This document shows positions 24,297 through 36,930 of a stretch of 64,000 nt of DNA, piece by piece. The notes beneath the pieces were generated by a model, which worked only from the letters and a program-made list of their open reading frames with translations, made no database searches and had not been told where the DNA came from. Every line of letters begins with the position of its first letter. Positions within the stretch are counted from its first letter, which is position 1. This stretch comes from Siphonodentalium dalli (taxonomy: Eukaryota > Mollusca > Scaphopoda > Gadilida > Siphonodentaliidae), in contig CP136068.1 in the NCBI GenBank assembly GCA_032622095.1, positions 154,407,151 through 154,471,150 of the forward strand. Reading direction: 5' to 3'. Position numbers and translations under genes: made by a program.

Positions 24297-24670
24297 CCCT
24301 CTGATTTTCGGAGAATTGCGCGATTTAACCTTGAATTGACCATTTTAAAGGTGAACGTCATGTCGGGTCACGATTTGACCCGTCCAAAACACTCCCCGGA
24401 CAAAAGTCACGACAAAAATACCCGTCGAAATCCGCCCGGCTTTACCCGATTTGACCTTGAATTGACAATTTTGAATGTCAAGATCAGGTCAGGGTCATAA
24501 TTTGACCCACCCGAAACACTCCTGGGACAAAAGTAACAGTAGGTATTATATTTCGTTGAAATACTTCCGTTTTACCAGATTTGACCTTGAATTGATCTTT
24601 TTGAATGTCAAAGTCAGGTCGGGATCAAGATTTGACCCGTCCAAATAGTCCAGAAACATGCCTACATCAG
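24297..24670 (+). repeat. ~129-bp tandem repeat, about three units
   Basis: Units share GATTTGACCTTGAATTGA, TTTTGAATGTCAAG.TCAGGTC, TTTGACCCGTCC and CTCC.GGACAAAAGT. Matching starts are near 24,332, 24,462 and 24,590. A weaker continuation with AGTCGGATCAGTC runs to about 24,840. Confidence 0.85.
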
Positions 24671-27600
24671 CACGTTCGAGAACATGGTCCCACGTGAAAT
24701 TGGACCCGTCCATATTGCTCCCGGGATCGAAGTAGTCCTACACACAATGTTTTAGTCGGATCGGTCAAGGTCCAGAAACATGCCTATGAGCGAGGTCAAG
24801 TTGACACGTTAAATACCAAATCCGAGTCGGATCAGTCGAGCAGTGTTAGAGTCTATAACACATACACACATGCATTCATGCATACACACATACATACAGA
24901 CAGGTGTTCCAAAATGTATAATCGATAGCTACAACAATTCTATGGTAGATAGTTCACGGCCGACCTGATGCATGCATCTTAGTTTTCTTGTATATAATGT
25001 TAATACAGGTCTGGCCAGACGGTGTCTCTAAAATGAGTGCAGGGCGTTTCAGCTTCTGGGTGTCTCGGCACCTCTTGCTCTGGACGATTCGGAGGCTAGG
25101 TCGTTTCGGAACATCGTTTATTGTTTGTGTTGACATGATTAGTATGCAGGTGAACAATGTTAGATATTGTCATGTCTTCTGTCCTTCCATTGTTCAACGG
25201 AGAATGAACCCCCAATATAATCTGACAGATGCAACGACCACTTGATCCAGCTACTGCATGGCTACGGAAAATGTGTATGTTATGCATTATATTTCACATA
25301 TAATATAGTTTCAGATAGGTTCGGACTGTTACACATTATTGTATTTATATGACTGAAGCCTCGAGAGAACTCAAGCAAAAGAACTTGTAGGGCATTTCGT
25401 ATGGTTTCGTGTTGTGGGTTCTGTAAATTAAGGCTAATTTCAGAGAATGTGGCCGCTTTTAGACATATGGTTCAATATATTCTCAATTAGTTTATCTGAT
25501 TGTTGACACCCACTTTATGAACATTCTCAACTTCGATATTATATATATGCTGAATAACAAACACATTTTATGTCTGATATTAGTCACTAACATTTGATAT
25601 CGGTGACGACGTTTTGAAACGAATATTATTATAACGATATATCGAGGGTCTCTAATGAGTCACAGTTATATATGATATGTATTAACCGAGTGCACTAAAT
25701 TAATTCGAGCCGAACTTTAGCAAGGCTCGAATCCAATTTAGTTGACGAGGTTATTAAACTTCCAAAATGCCCTTCAATGTGCAGAAGAAAAACGTAAATA
25801 TATCGATAAAACATACATTGAATACGTGAGTGTTGTAAATAATATGAGAAAGGCTAGAAATACACACGTATCAGTAATTTCAACATTTCGGACAGCAGCG
25901 AGACAAACGCACGTGTAGACCATGGGAAGAACGTTTACAAAACGTGTATGTTACTACATAATCTTGTCGATTAAAACAAAAAGAAAGAAATGTTTCAATT
26001 GTTTCATGTTAAGATAACGAAATATACCGTTTCCGGAATTCCCCCGTTATTCCGATTCCATTTACAGAACGGGAATGAATACAACTATGGGATTTACGGA
26101 CATGTAAATGTGGCAGAATGTGTGTAAATGTACGTGACGTTTAAATAACATTAAATTTCAAATACACGTGCAATTTATGCACCATTTAAATTCGAAATAA
26201 CACATTTATAGATGCTTCACATTTCAAATATACGTAAAATTTACGGTTAATTTGTATTCAAAATAAAACTGTTGTGGATACACTTACATGTATATCCACG
26301 TCTTATACGTTCCCTTTTCGAGAAACTTAATATATTCCAATGCTATGCATCTTTATAATCAGCTTGATTCATATAATAGACAGCAATATGTATACATGTC
26401 GCATAGTCTTGGTTGTTATTGTATGATATTGATATGAAAATAAAGGGAAGTATGTGGAGTTTGTACGATAAAACCATAAACAATGTACCTACAATTCGAA
26501 CTGTTACACAGCATGCAGGTCCATATCACTCTCTCGATTCTCGATATATGTGTGGCGACTTTTACACGCTCAGTTCTGATACTGTCTGATTATAATTAAT
26601 GTACACTTAAAGCCATATGGCGGTTTGCGCTCCAAAATACACAAAATAATATTCGCTTTTGAAATTTTCCGGTATCAAAATAGGAAGATAAATGCCTAAA
26701 CTACCTTTCTACGACAAATATATGTCCCAAAAAGGCGCATTGAAGTCATGAAAATTACAACAAAATTGCAATGTTCGGGACCCGAACAATTTTTCCAACC
26801 TGCCATTTTGGATGATGCAATAACCCACCGACAGCAGCCGATGATTTCCGGGTGTATTCGTAAATAAGCTTCCCCAGCGTCTTATAATTTCCGGTACGCG
26901 ATAACGGGGTTTCAATTTGATCGTATGTGTCCCTGAGAGAAAATTGTCTCTGTTGACAATAATTTTATGATAGAACGGTCATCCTGAATTTATCCGTGGC
27001 AATGGTGCGATTGGGGGAGGGGGTTCAGAAAGGAACATAATATTACTTATACATGTATGTTGAGATGCATTTGTATTTAAATTTCAATCCAACATCATTA
27101 TCGTAGTAAATTGGATGATTTGCAGTATATGCTGAATACTTTTTTTTATAGAAATGGGTCGCCAAGTATTAGATCATGTTATGAATTTATACTCTGGCTA
27201 CCATAGAGATCATATTCAACCAGTTAAAAATATGGGAACGTTTTAATGTTTACTTGTTCCTTCATAATATAGTTCACAATAGGGGGTTGTTACACTCCAG
27301 ATTGCATGATTTATCTGTGACTTTTGTGAGTCCATATCGACTCAACAAAGTGACATATTTCATGCAACATCGAGTTGGGATCTTCTTGAACTACGTACTC
27401 TCTGCAAACTACTGTGTAGGTAGAATGTCATTGGCACTGGACACATGGTGTGTACCTCCAATATATATACAGTATTGTATACACGTGTATACACATGTTG
27501 TGTATGTTTTTCTATATTTACACATATATGTGTAAACACTTGAACAGATATGTGTATCGAGGACAAGACATGCGCACTCAGGCTGATAAAGTGCGTCGAT

Positions 27601-28160
27601 CGATCACGTTTTCTTGTGGCAGCCATATTGGTTTGTTGGTGTTGATCACAGTTTCGACTCCAATAAGGACCAAGACCACTGAATTTGAGCCGTTATACAA
27701 GAAGAATATTTTTAGTAAAGGTGAGAATATTTATGCAAACATACGTACGAAGAACGTAATTAGATACTTCGTAGAGAATGTTGATTGAAGGTAAATTCGA
27801 CGAAACAGTAGGCTAATGCGTTAGTCCTGGAATTTACACTCGACTCATCATCAATTGGTAATGTTATTTTATACTAGTAGTTGGAACTAATAACTATATA
27901 TCCAAATTTCAAAAGTTATTTAGTCTGGTATGGAAGCAGGGATCCGGTAAAGGTATCGAACAAATGTGTCCGGAAATTACCTTTCCCTGCGACCGGAAAC
28001 CTTGACCTTTCTATTTCTGCCGTAAAAATTCGCATAATTTCGTGTTCGATAACACGTATACATACTGCACTTTCTGCAGTACTATTCCTTAAATTATACT
28101 CAGTTCTCAACAATGTGAAGTATGCCTACATATTCATTTTTTTAAATGAAAAAAACTCCC
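24671..28160. other. No gene seen
   Basis: About 3.5 kb with no convincing exon. ACACATGCATT/CATACACACATACA microsatellite-like sequence lies at 24,860-24,905, and a TGTATACACGTGTATACA palindrome at about 27,476-27,493. Open frames up to 112 codons (27,450-27,788) contain no recognisable domain. Confidence 0.4.
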
Positions 28161-28167
28161 AACAGGC

Positions 28168-28274
28168 TGTCACTCACTGACTGTTCACTGGCAACCTGCA
28201 CGCACAGGCATTCTGAAACTTTCAGTGAAAGTTCTGTCGAGTTCTGAACTGTGAACAGTGACTGAGTGAGTGAG
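28168..28274. repeat. Imperfect inverted repeat
   Basis: TCACTCACTGACTGTTCAC on the left pairs with GTGAACAGTGACTGAGTGA on the right, with a second small hairpin (CTTTCAGTGAAAG) inside. It has a fold-back shape of about 107 bp. No target duplication is visible. Confidence 0.75.
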
Positions 28275-28510
28275 TGATAAATAATTAAAATACATTTATA
28301 TTATTTATTAATATCTGCCTATAAGTGAACATTCAGACGACCATGATACAATCGTAACTGACAGCTGACTGACGTAAGTGGAGGAATCGTGGCCCGATGA
28401 GATCATGATTGCGAGGTTGACATCATGTTGTTGTACATGATGATATCGTACTAGTACTCGTACCCGCTGGACTGTCGGACAAAACAATTGTCCATTGGTA
28501 CCACGTTGTA

Positions 28511-28818
28511 TTTGCCATTCGGCCATGGAGTCGAGAGTTTGTAACTGTAGCAGTTGAGCACTGCGGCCGAACGGCAAGTGAACCGCGGCCGAACGGCAAG
28601 TGAACTGCGGCCGAACGGCAAGTACACCATGGCCGAACGGCAAGTATATACACTGCGGCCGAATGGCAAGTGCACCATGGCCGAAAGGCAACTACAATGG
28701 AGCCGAATGGCATGTACATGTACAACATGGTTAGATTTCTAGTTTGTATCGTCTTTTTTCAGTTTAATGAACGTACACCGTGGCAACTACATGTACACCA
28801 TGGCCGAATGGCAAGTAC
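28511..28818 (+). repeat. 22-bp GGCCGAACGGC array with inverted outer copies
   Basis: GCGGCCGAACGGCAAGTGAAC units start at about 28,563, 28,585 and 28,607 and continue with variation to about 28,720. An inverted copy (TTGCCATTCGGCCATGG) lies at 28,512-28,528 and a direct copy (CCATGGCCGAATGGCAAG) at 28,797-28,816, so the outer ends form an inverted pair. The core GCCGNNCGGC is itself a small palindrome. Repetitive peptides on both strands are by-products. Confidence 0.85.
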
Positions 28819-29718
28819 ACTGCAGCCCAACTGTAGTTAGTAGGTGGAGCATCGGTGTAGAAGGTTTTGGATTTTGGCCGCGGTGGCAACGCTATATAAC
28901 CACACCACGGTTATTAAAGTAGTGGAGACTTGTTTTGTCCAGCTGAGTAGGTTGCTTGTATAGCATGTGATTGAATACCCTGCGATCTTTCCAGCCACGA
29001 TTTGTATGTACACACGACTGCGATTGTGATTTTGACGTGAGCATGCGCAGTCTAACTATCGGTTTCTTTCTACGACATATATCCTTCCACTTATGATTGA
29101 ATCATGGTTGTCTGAAAGCTCACTAAGTAGATAATATTATTTCATTTCCAATTTCCAACAACACCTAATTTCGAATTAATGGAATATGCACAAGTCATCA
29201 AAAGCCAAAATTAGTTTTTGAACCTTTTATAGCTCGAACAAGTTATCACAGACCACAGTTGTTGGAAACTTGTGTTGAAACCTCGAAAGAATAAATATCT
29301 CCACCTCTACTTATAATACTGTCAATAGCAAGCCCACGGGTAGCCATGGGGCTTCGTACCCTTTGAACGAACTGCCCTTTTTACTGCAAGTGCCCGGTGG
29401 TGGTGATCGCCAATCAGGTGAACATGTCATGTGCAGCATTTGCTGAGCGGCAATTACCGAAAGGGACCTCTCTTCGAACGAATGATGTATATACGTACCA
29501 GTATATAAATATAGTCACATATACTTAATGCAGACTTAGTCTCGACAGAGACTGGTGTGTCGAGACTGGTGCACACAAATTCAATAAATACAAATGTATA
29601 GACTGCCAACCCATGTCGGTATAAAGCTGCTATTACAGACATGCGGCTGATGCATGAGGCTAGATGGGTTTATACATATAGGCGCAACGTTTCAAATCAT
29701 ATATATTATATAAATCAC

Positions 29719-29790
29719 TGGGGTTGTGGCTGACGCAGTTAAGCACATTTTTAAATCGAATGGGTTTAACTGCATCAGCCACAACCTCAG
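29719..29790. repeat. 72-bp hairpin
   Basis: GGTTGTGGCTGACGCAGTTAA pairs with TTTAACTGCATCAGCCACAACC across a loop holding TTTAAATCGAAT, with about 21 paired bases and one or two mismatches. It lies inside a minus-strand open frame (29,660-30,049, 129 codons) whose translation shows no known domain. A MITE relic or structured RNA are both possible. Confidence 0.7.
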
Positions 29791-30389
29791 TTGTCGCACG
29801 CGTCAGTCGCAGGTTTGTGAAAACAGGAATTCGACTTGCATAAAGTAGCCTGACAGAATCACTGGATATAAAGACCAATGTATACAGCAAAAGGGTATCG
29901 TGTAAAGTATATCCTTCGAATGTCCGGCGAATATCATATCCGCCTATAGCCGGGGCAAAGACTGGTAATGCTACAATTAACCTATGTCCATCAACCTTGG
30001 TCAAAATTTTCAACTGTTCTAAATATCGTTGAATTCCAGACATGTACATTTATAGTCGGAAATTTCACAAGAAACAATAGGTTAAAATCTTTATGTAGAT
30101 TGATTATCAAACAATCTATTAGTGTGGAATAATTTGTGTTAGACCAACAGGTCAGGTCTGAAGTTTCTAAAACCTTGAGGCTACTCAATAGATGCTATAG
30201 GATTTTGCAATTTGTATGTTCAAATTTCAAATGTTCTCACACGGCCCAGTGAATGCTGTGTCACCGATCACACAAGGACGGAGTTGTATTAATAATAATA
30301 ACATGCATATGAGCGTTATGATTTATTAACAGCCCTTGGACCTATTTGTGGTCCTTGACTGTCGGGACATTATTTAATGCCCTCCAAAA

Positions 30390-30600
30390 TTATTATTATA
30401 TACCCCCCCCCCCCCTGCAAGTTGTGGGGGGTTATACTGAAAACATCTTAGCCCTCCGTCTGTCCATGGACCCAAATTTGTGCAGAGTTTTTGCTCAGTC
30501 ATTTTTAATCATTTTCCATGAAACTTGGCACAGACAGCAACCACAATGATAACCTGTGCACCTGTGATTATGAGGTGTGTCAAATTGTTTTTAGTTATCC
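30390..30600 (+). repeat. Dispersed repeat with poly-C and TCCATGGACCCAAATTTG block
   Basis: A C-run (about 30,404-30,416) and GTTGTGGGGGGTTATACTG are followed by CCGTCTGTCCATGGACCC and ATTTTCCATGAAACTTGGCA. This layout is familiar from dispersed repeats in bivalve genomes (recalled, not searched). No coding sense. Confidence 0.5.
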
Positions 30601-30611
30601 CCCTTTTTGAC

Positions 30612-31003
30612 ATAAAGGTACTCAATCCGATCAGAGGGTCCCCATTTCAACAGATTCCAACAACAACAAAATTTTATCAAAGGTCACTTTAGTTATCAGA
30701 ATCAAATAATTATCCAAAAATAATGCTAACGACTGTGAACTATCGTATATAATTGCCCAAAATCTGTTGTATAGCAACATTTTGTTCAATGGAATTTAGT
30801 ATCGAGAGTATGTCGGTCGGCTTTTTCGGGAAACTTCTGGGACAGAAAGTATTCCTGATAATGAAAAATAATAGATTTCTAAAATCGATATCTAATAAAT
30901 CTGAGCTTTGATGTGTGGCTTCCTCGACTCAAATCAAATATTTTTTACCCCCGAAGCCATTGAAATAGTACTTGAGGAGTTTTATCCGATTGAGTACCTT
31001 TAA
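30612..31003. mobile_element. TTAA-type MITE, 384 bp
   Basis: The element 30,616-30,999 starts AGGTACTCAATCCGATCAGA and ends in the complement TCCGATTGAGTACCT. It is flanked by ATAA on the left and TTAA on the right, so one flank base has decayed. TTAA targets are used by piggyBac and Kolobok elements. The AGGTACTC ends do not settle which. No open frame. Confidence 0.85.
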
Positions 31004-31284
31004 GAAAATTTTCAATAGATTATACAGGGGTATTACTTTGAGCTATTGTTCCTATAATTTTTGGTCAATTGTTTCAAAACTTTCACAGACATTTAGTACC
31101 ATGGGAAACTGCATTATTCCTACATTTTTTGTTAATTTTATTTAAATGGCACAGATATTTATTACCATGGGAATCTGTGCACCTGCGATTTTAAAGTCGG
31201 TCAGAGTGCACTTGCACTTTACTTGCTACCAAAGCTCATATACAGCGAATACTCTTTTTTATTTTATCTTCTTTTTTCCCCGTT

Positions 31285-31720
31285 TTATGCAGGGGGGGGG
31301 GGGGGGGGGTTGGAAAATTTTTCAGGCACGTATGGCATTTTTTCCCTTTCGATAATTTTTTGTACCCACCCACCCCCACCGGCAATTTTTTTTCCGTTTT
31401 CGGCAGTTTTTTCCGACCATTTTTTGACACCCACCCCCCCTTTTAACACTAAAACAGAGATACAACAAAATACAACACGATAAAACAGAGATAAAACAAA
31501 ATACAACACGATAACTGCCTGCAGTCAGTTTACAGTTAGAATTACATTATTTCTCTCATTCAAAGTGGGTTTGAAGCCCAACTCATTGCCAAAACACTAA
31601 AAAACAAGCAGGAAATTTTTGTTTTAGTTGCGGAAAAAGTTGCTTGTTGGTGGCTTTGACTACCCACCCACCCCGGCATACGGGCCGAATTTTTTTTTTT
31701 TCACCCCCCCCTGGTTTTAT
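31285..31720. repeat. Homopolymer-rich patch
   Basis: A run of about 18 G lies at 31,292-31,309, followed by several AATTTTTTTT/CCACCCCC alternations, ending in a C-run and GGTTTTATGCAGAAC near 31,725. TTTTATGCAGGGGGG on the left is repeated on the right as CCCCCCTGGTTTTATGCAG. Predicted peptides are homopolymer artefacts. Confidence 0.7.
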
Positions 31721-31866
31721 GCAGAACATAACTCAACTGAGTTGAGTCGCTATGGATGCTTGCGAAAAAAATTGCCAAGATAAGTTCATCATAAGTTATT
31801 GTTGTTAAAGAGACTGTTCAGCAGACATTCTACTAGTACTTATGTTCCAATTCACAATTTTAACCG

Positions 31867-32179
31867 GCTCCAACTTGATTGGTTTTTGTTTATTAGGGTT
31901 TATCGTCGTTCTAGCCGCTAGGCCACACATGACGTTGTCAATTTTACTGGTGGAGGAAAGACCACGCAGAGGCTTGATTTCACCAAGAAATCGTCCCACT
32001 GCGTGTAGAAACCACCGACCCCCAGAAAGCAACTGACAAACTTGCCCAGATACACGATTCCAGTCACCCTTCCTATGACGGGGTTCGAACCAGCTTCGTC
32101 AGCGCTGGACGGCCTGTGACGGTGTAATACACCTGGCACTCTTCCAATTCGACCACCGGGGGCCCCTGCTCCAACTTGA
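31867..32179 (-). mobile_element. tRNA-derived SINE with perfect 12-bp target duplication
   Basis: The SINE occupies 31,879-32,167 (289 bp) on the minus strand. Its head carries an RNA polymerase III A box, TGGTCGAATTGG (32,144-32,155), and a B box, GGTTCGAACCCC (32,080-32,091), spaced as in a tRNA. The body has CCTCCACCAGTAAAA, and the tail ends CCCTAATAAACAAAAACCAA, as in molluscan SINEs. It is flanked by identical GCTCCAACTTGA at 31,867-31,878 and 32,168-32,179. It is non-coding and needs a LINE partner in trans. The intact duplication suggests a fairly young insertion. Confidence 0.94.
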
Positions 32180-33900
32180 AAACAAATTTGACTTCTTGTC
32201 TGATATAATACAACATGTGTTGGATATTTTAGGAGGTGGGTGTGGGGAAGGGTGGCTTTATACATTTCAAATTCAAGGTGCATCCCTCCCCAATGGAGAC
32301 CTCCATCCACGTCCCTGATGAATGTTGGTGAAGTACATATGTGATTTTATAATCCTGGAAGTTATTGCTGTGGCCAATTTTCAGATTTCATGTATGTATA
32401 CAATTGCAATTAAATAACTAGTCTGAGTAATAGCTTTTCTAATGAAAACAATATTGTAATAAGTGTTTACTAATTTTTGCAAATAACCTCAGCTTATCGT
32501 AAGAATGAGTGATGTGATCCTCTGCTGCCAATAATTCTGGAATTTGTGAGAGGACAAAACATTTCCAATGGCAGTCTGTGTCTGTGAGTAAAATATAATG
32601 ATGTTACTTTGCATTTCAACTAATCTTTTAATTTTGAGGGGCATTGGGGCTACATGATCTGACTCACATGTATCACAACCTACATGCACATGTACAGTCG
32701 GTCAGGATGCTGAAATCAATCATCCAGATGAACTACTCTCATAATGAGGGGGTGCTTACGACTCTACAGCAATGCCATCGATGTGTGCTTCTTACGGAAC
32801 ACTCATTTTAGCACTGCGAAGCTCAACAGGGATATTATATAGATATATTCTTCGCTGATGTTGAATCGAATATGAATCATATACTCATGCAGCAGCATGT
32901 TTAATTGAATATGATTTCTTTAATATTTGCAGGATCCTAAAATTAAGTTACCCCTAGTGTCATCGAGAATCTTTTATCAAATGAGTTGCAGAAGGTGCAT
33001 GGATATATTTTTGCGACAGCAAAACTCGAGCAGAATGTAATTATGCACTGTCCACCATGATTTTGATAAAATATTGGAGATTATGGTACAAGTTGTGAAA
33101 CTTGTGTTCTGTATTTATTCTACACCATTGTGTCAATCCATGAGTCAGCTACCTTTATTTAAGTCTGATGGATAACCGGTTATGATCGGGACATCACCTG
33201 AAGCTGATTGTTGACATACTATATGTACAGGTCTATAATAGCTGTTTGTCACCTTTCTTGGTGACAACATCAATAAAAATAATTCCGGATTCTATTCCAT
33301 TAGAGGCATACAATAATAGGTATTCAATGGTGATATTTGGTTGAATAGTCAATAGGTGTGGAATAAAGCTTTATTTTATTTTACTTCTAATTACACAGCT
33401 GCAATATTTTGGTCTATTTCGTAAATTCAGTTACATTGTTGGTATAATTTTTCAGCTTGTCCACGATAGTGCAATCCTGATGTCATTGAGACTCGCAACA
33501 TATTTGACATCATGCATGGCAGCCTATCCAGTACCAGAGAATTAATTAAATTTCTAGCCATGTTCAATATATAACTAACTTGCCTAGATAGTGGACAAAT
33601 ATTATTACTTGATTGAATATTGGTGTGTAGTAAATACAAAACCAAACCACACCTGCACTTGGAGTAGGCAAACAATTGTGCACTTATCTGTTATGTTAAA
33701 GTGTTATGCTGCAAGATGCAACTTGACACTGGCCACTCATGTAATATTTCACGAAACTTGAGCCCCAACAAATTGGTGCAATAACGTTCACCGCATTGAC
33801 AGTCTGTATACTAACTATACTCACATGTTTTTTTAATATTTGGAGTGATTATTTATTTTACTTCATTGTATAATAATTATATAAAGCATTTCATGTATAA
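32180..33900. other. No gene seen
   Basis: AT-rich with no recognisable exon, inverted ends or tandem repeat. Short open frames (for example 33,427-33,675 minus) lack family features. Confidence 0.4.
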
Positions 33901-33904
33901 TTTA

Positions 33905-34305
33905 GCGTGCAAGTTCTCAATTTGATTCTATGGACCCCATATATTCAGGTTCCAACAACAACATATTTTGAAATGCTGCTTCAGTTATATGCTCAAAATG
34001 TGTTATTTATCAACATGTTGTTCAATGAAAATTTTGCCTCATTATCAACACAAAGCTACGGTACTTGATTTTAGAGTTATCATCTTCATCCGCAATTTGG
34101 TCCAAGACCATTGGCCCGTTGACTTTTTCCCAGGCCACTATTAAGTCTCGATGCCGTGAAAAATAATAGATTTAACAATGAATATGTAATAACTCTTAGC
34201 TTTGGTGGGTGGGTTCATCGACTCAAATCAAATATCCTCCACCCGAATCAAAATATATAGTAATTGAGCCTTATTGAGGGGCATCTAATCGGATGATGTT
34301 TACTT
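33905..34305. mobile_element. Decayed copy of the TTAA MITE family
   Basis: Left end GTTCTCAATTTGATTCTATG is a worn form of GGTACTCAATCCGATCAGAG. GGTTCCAACAACAACA, ATCGACTCAAATCAAATAT and GCATCTAATCGGAT follow in the order seen in the 30.6-kb copy. Ends are too worn to define target sites. Confidence 0.72.
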
Positions 34306-34695
34306 AATATTGATTATATTTAAACAGTTTACAGCTCGTGTTTGTTCTGAGCAAGAACTATTTATAAAAATAGTGACAAATATATGTCACACAGGGCAAC
34401 TTGAATACTTGATAGTCACATTATATAAGGAAATCAATATTAATTGATAGTAGTGTTCCCAGGTAGGTGTTTTTGATTCATTTCTCTTATGTTATACCGA
34501 GAAAACTATATACTTGTTGTGGGAACAGATAATTCATCTTTAAATTGAAGCCTGGAAATCATAGAGTGTGTCATTTCATGTTTGGGAAATATGATTAACA
34601 TTGGTACAAGTGACCTAGATAGCTGGAACCTGATTTGTGGATTTTCATCAACAAGTGGGGGGGGGGAGGTATGTCTGAAAATGGTTGGTTAAATG

Positions 34696-35099
34696 TTAAA
34701 GGTACTCAATCCGATTAGACCCTCATAAATGACTATTTCTTTGGCTTCTGAGGTAAAAAATATAATTGATTCGAGTCGAGTAACCTACCCATCAACCCTC
34801 AGAGTGATCAGATATAAATTTTTGAAGTTTTGTTATCTGTTGTTTCTGGCCCAGAACATGCCGTCAAAAGGAAGTTCTCAGTGCTTCATTTTAGAGTTAT
34901 CCATCTTCGTCCTTTTGAATAAATGTTTCTGTTGCAATTATAATACACATCTCGAGAAAATTACAAATTAAAAAAAAATCAATATCTGATCATTCTGAGC
35001 TTTGATGGATGGGTTCCTCGACTCAAATTAATTATTTTTTACCCCTGAAGCCGAAGAAATAGTAATTTAGGGGTGCTTAATCAGATTGAGTACCTTTAA
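34696..35099. mobile_element. TTAA-type MITE, 396 bp, intact ends
   Basis: The element 34,700-35,095 starts AGGTACTCAATCCGATTAGA and ends with GATTGAGTACCT. It is flanked by TTAA at 34,696-34,699 and 35,096-35,099. Terminal inverted repeats extend over 100 bp and include the TTTCTTTGGCTTCTGAGG block and its complement. No transposase. Confidence 0.92.
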
Positions 35100-36084
35100 G
35101 ATCCATGCTATAATAGATTTTGTTCAGTTCAAACCATGACATACATAAAAATTAATTTAAAATTCTGACTTCATATATTTATTTTTTCAGGGCGACTACA
35201 GAATCAGATATAAAATGTGCTATATCAGGAAGTAGAGGTCTACCATACAGTAATTATATGTTACTACTTGTAGCTTCAAAATGCCATGAGTTGAATTTCT
35301 CATTCAAGGTGGATGACAAACAGTATTTATGGACCAGTTCTCAAATGTGTGACAATTGTAATTGATGATCTGACAATCTTCAACTAAGGAATTTTCTGTT
35401 CTCTGTTCATTAAGATCATGGTAAAAGAAGCCTTGATTTTGGCTAACTACAGGATTGGAGCAGTGGTCGTACTATTATTCCTCTAATTTATTAACTGACT
35501 GAAACAGCTGAAGTGGACTATCTAATAACATTTCTCCAGTGAACATGTCTGCTTGTGCCTCAACTGTTACTGTAGTGTCAGCCAGAGTTTGAAGGCTCCT
35601 GCAGCACATGAAATATGAATTTTCAGCTTCATTTGTTGGATATATAGTTATATACCATTAAAATAAAGTTCATGTAAAATAATTATACTCTTTGAGAATA
35701 AACTTTCCTCTATCAAAGTAATGGTGGTAACATTGTATTGAAAAAACGATGTCAGTTTAATATAATATGGGTTTATTTATCTACTGAAATATGATAAGTC
35801 AGTGGGGTGTACAATTAAATAACATCAAAGAGACCATATATAATCTTGGTGTTTGGTGTGATGACACCTTATCAGTGTTCTGTGTATTCTGCTTCTGAAT
35901 TGTAATGTAAGCATTGATACTGAATCTTAATTGCCATGATACACCATGAAAGTAATAGAGAAGTGATTCTTGTTCAATAACTGGTGGTATCCTAACTACC
36001 GTATATGTAACGCAACAGAAATTGCTGGTCCCACTTTTACTTGTAACTTCTTTCGTAAATTTTAACAGTACTTATCTGACAGTG
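35100..36084. other. No gene seen
   Basis: An acceptor-like tract (TTATTTTTTCAG ending about 35,191) precedes a short open stretch with an early stop, and an AATAAA lies near 35,664. This could be a terminal exon but is too short to support. Nothing else was recognised. Confidence 0.35.
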
Positions 36085-36930
36085 CTGTCTCGTCAAAAGT
36101 TCAAAACAGATAAAAACGATAAATGTAATATATGCTCAGTTTTCGAAAAATCCTCATGTCATTGATGCGGGAGAGGTGGCTTAGAATCATTCCAAAGATC
36201 CTCATGCCCTGTCAATTGAAGAGGTGACTTCTATGCTGACTCCAGAATAAGAGCAATTATTAAAATGCATGTAACATGCATGTAACTCTATTCATAATAG
36301 CATTGTTTGTATTGTCATTGCCATTTTATTGTACCGGTATATATGAATTTCAATGCCAACTTTCTCTGAAGTTAGTTCCATTCCACAAATCCGTTATACA
36401 TGTATATGATAACTAATGGGTTGATACTTTTTGGAGAGTGTTGTGTCCTCTTGTCAAAACGTATCAAAATGATATTTTCATGCTCACTCAGTTTTTGAAA
36501 AATCCTCTTGTCATTGACAAGGGAGAGGTGACTTGGAGTCATTCTAAAGATCCTCATACCCTGTCAATTGAAGAGGTGACTTCGATGCATTATCCTGGAT
36601 GCAAGCAATTAAAATATAAACTTGACTGCATCTAACTTTTCCGGTTCAATATAATTGTTTAATTGCCAATTTATTTTACAGGCAAAAGACAATGCTAACT
36701 ATGGGTGATGTTCGATCAATTAAGCGTACTGGAACAATCTAATAGCACATTCCTCGGGATTTTATTCTGGGTAACATTTTTCTGACAATGCTGTGTTTTC
36801 TCAACAAAATTTATCAATATGATACTTTCATTCTCAGTTTTTGAAAGATCTTCATGTCATTGACATGGGAGAGGTGGCTTGGAGTCAATCCGAAGATCCT
36901 CGTGCCCTGTCAATTGAAGAAGTGGCTTCA
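36085..36930 (+). repeat. Tandem ~345-bp units each with an 84-nt exon-like block
   Basis: Three units each hold an 84-nt block preceded by a CTCAG acceptor-like site and followed by G(A/G)|GTGACT or GTGGCT donor-like sequence. The blocks are near 36,151-36,234, 36,492-36,575 and 36,837-36,920. Unit 2 reads FLKNPLVIDKGEVTW then SHSKDPHTLSIEE. Unit 3 is similar (DLHVIDMGEVAWSQSEDP). Unit 1 carries TAG in place of the TGG Trp codon. The roughly 60-90 bp upstream is also repeated (TCTGACA.TGCTGT.T). I do not recognise the peptide. The block could be duplicated alternative exons or a repeat that happens to be open. Confidence 0.5.

Noticed and set aside
28308-28742. Repetitive peptides (RPNGK.T / AVRP...) on both strands
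   Set aside because: They are by-products of the 22-bp GGCCGAACGGC array; several frames are open at once.
32080-32167. A functional tRNA gene
   Set aside because: A and B boxes are present, but the head is fused to a SINE body and tail with flanking target duplications, and a proper cloverleaf with anticodon stem was not evident.
35180-35670. Terminal exon with AATAAA signal
   Set aside because: Only about 14 codons follow the acceptor-like site before a stop; too little to support.
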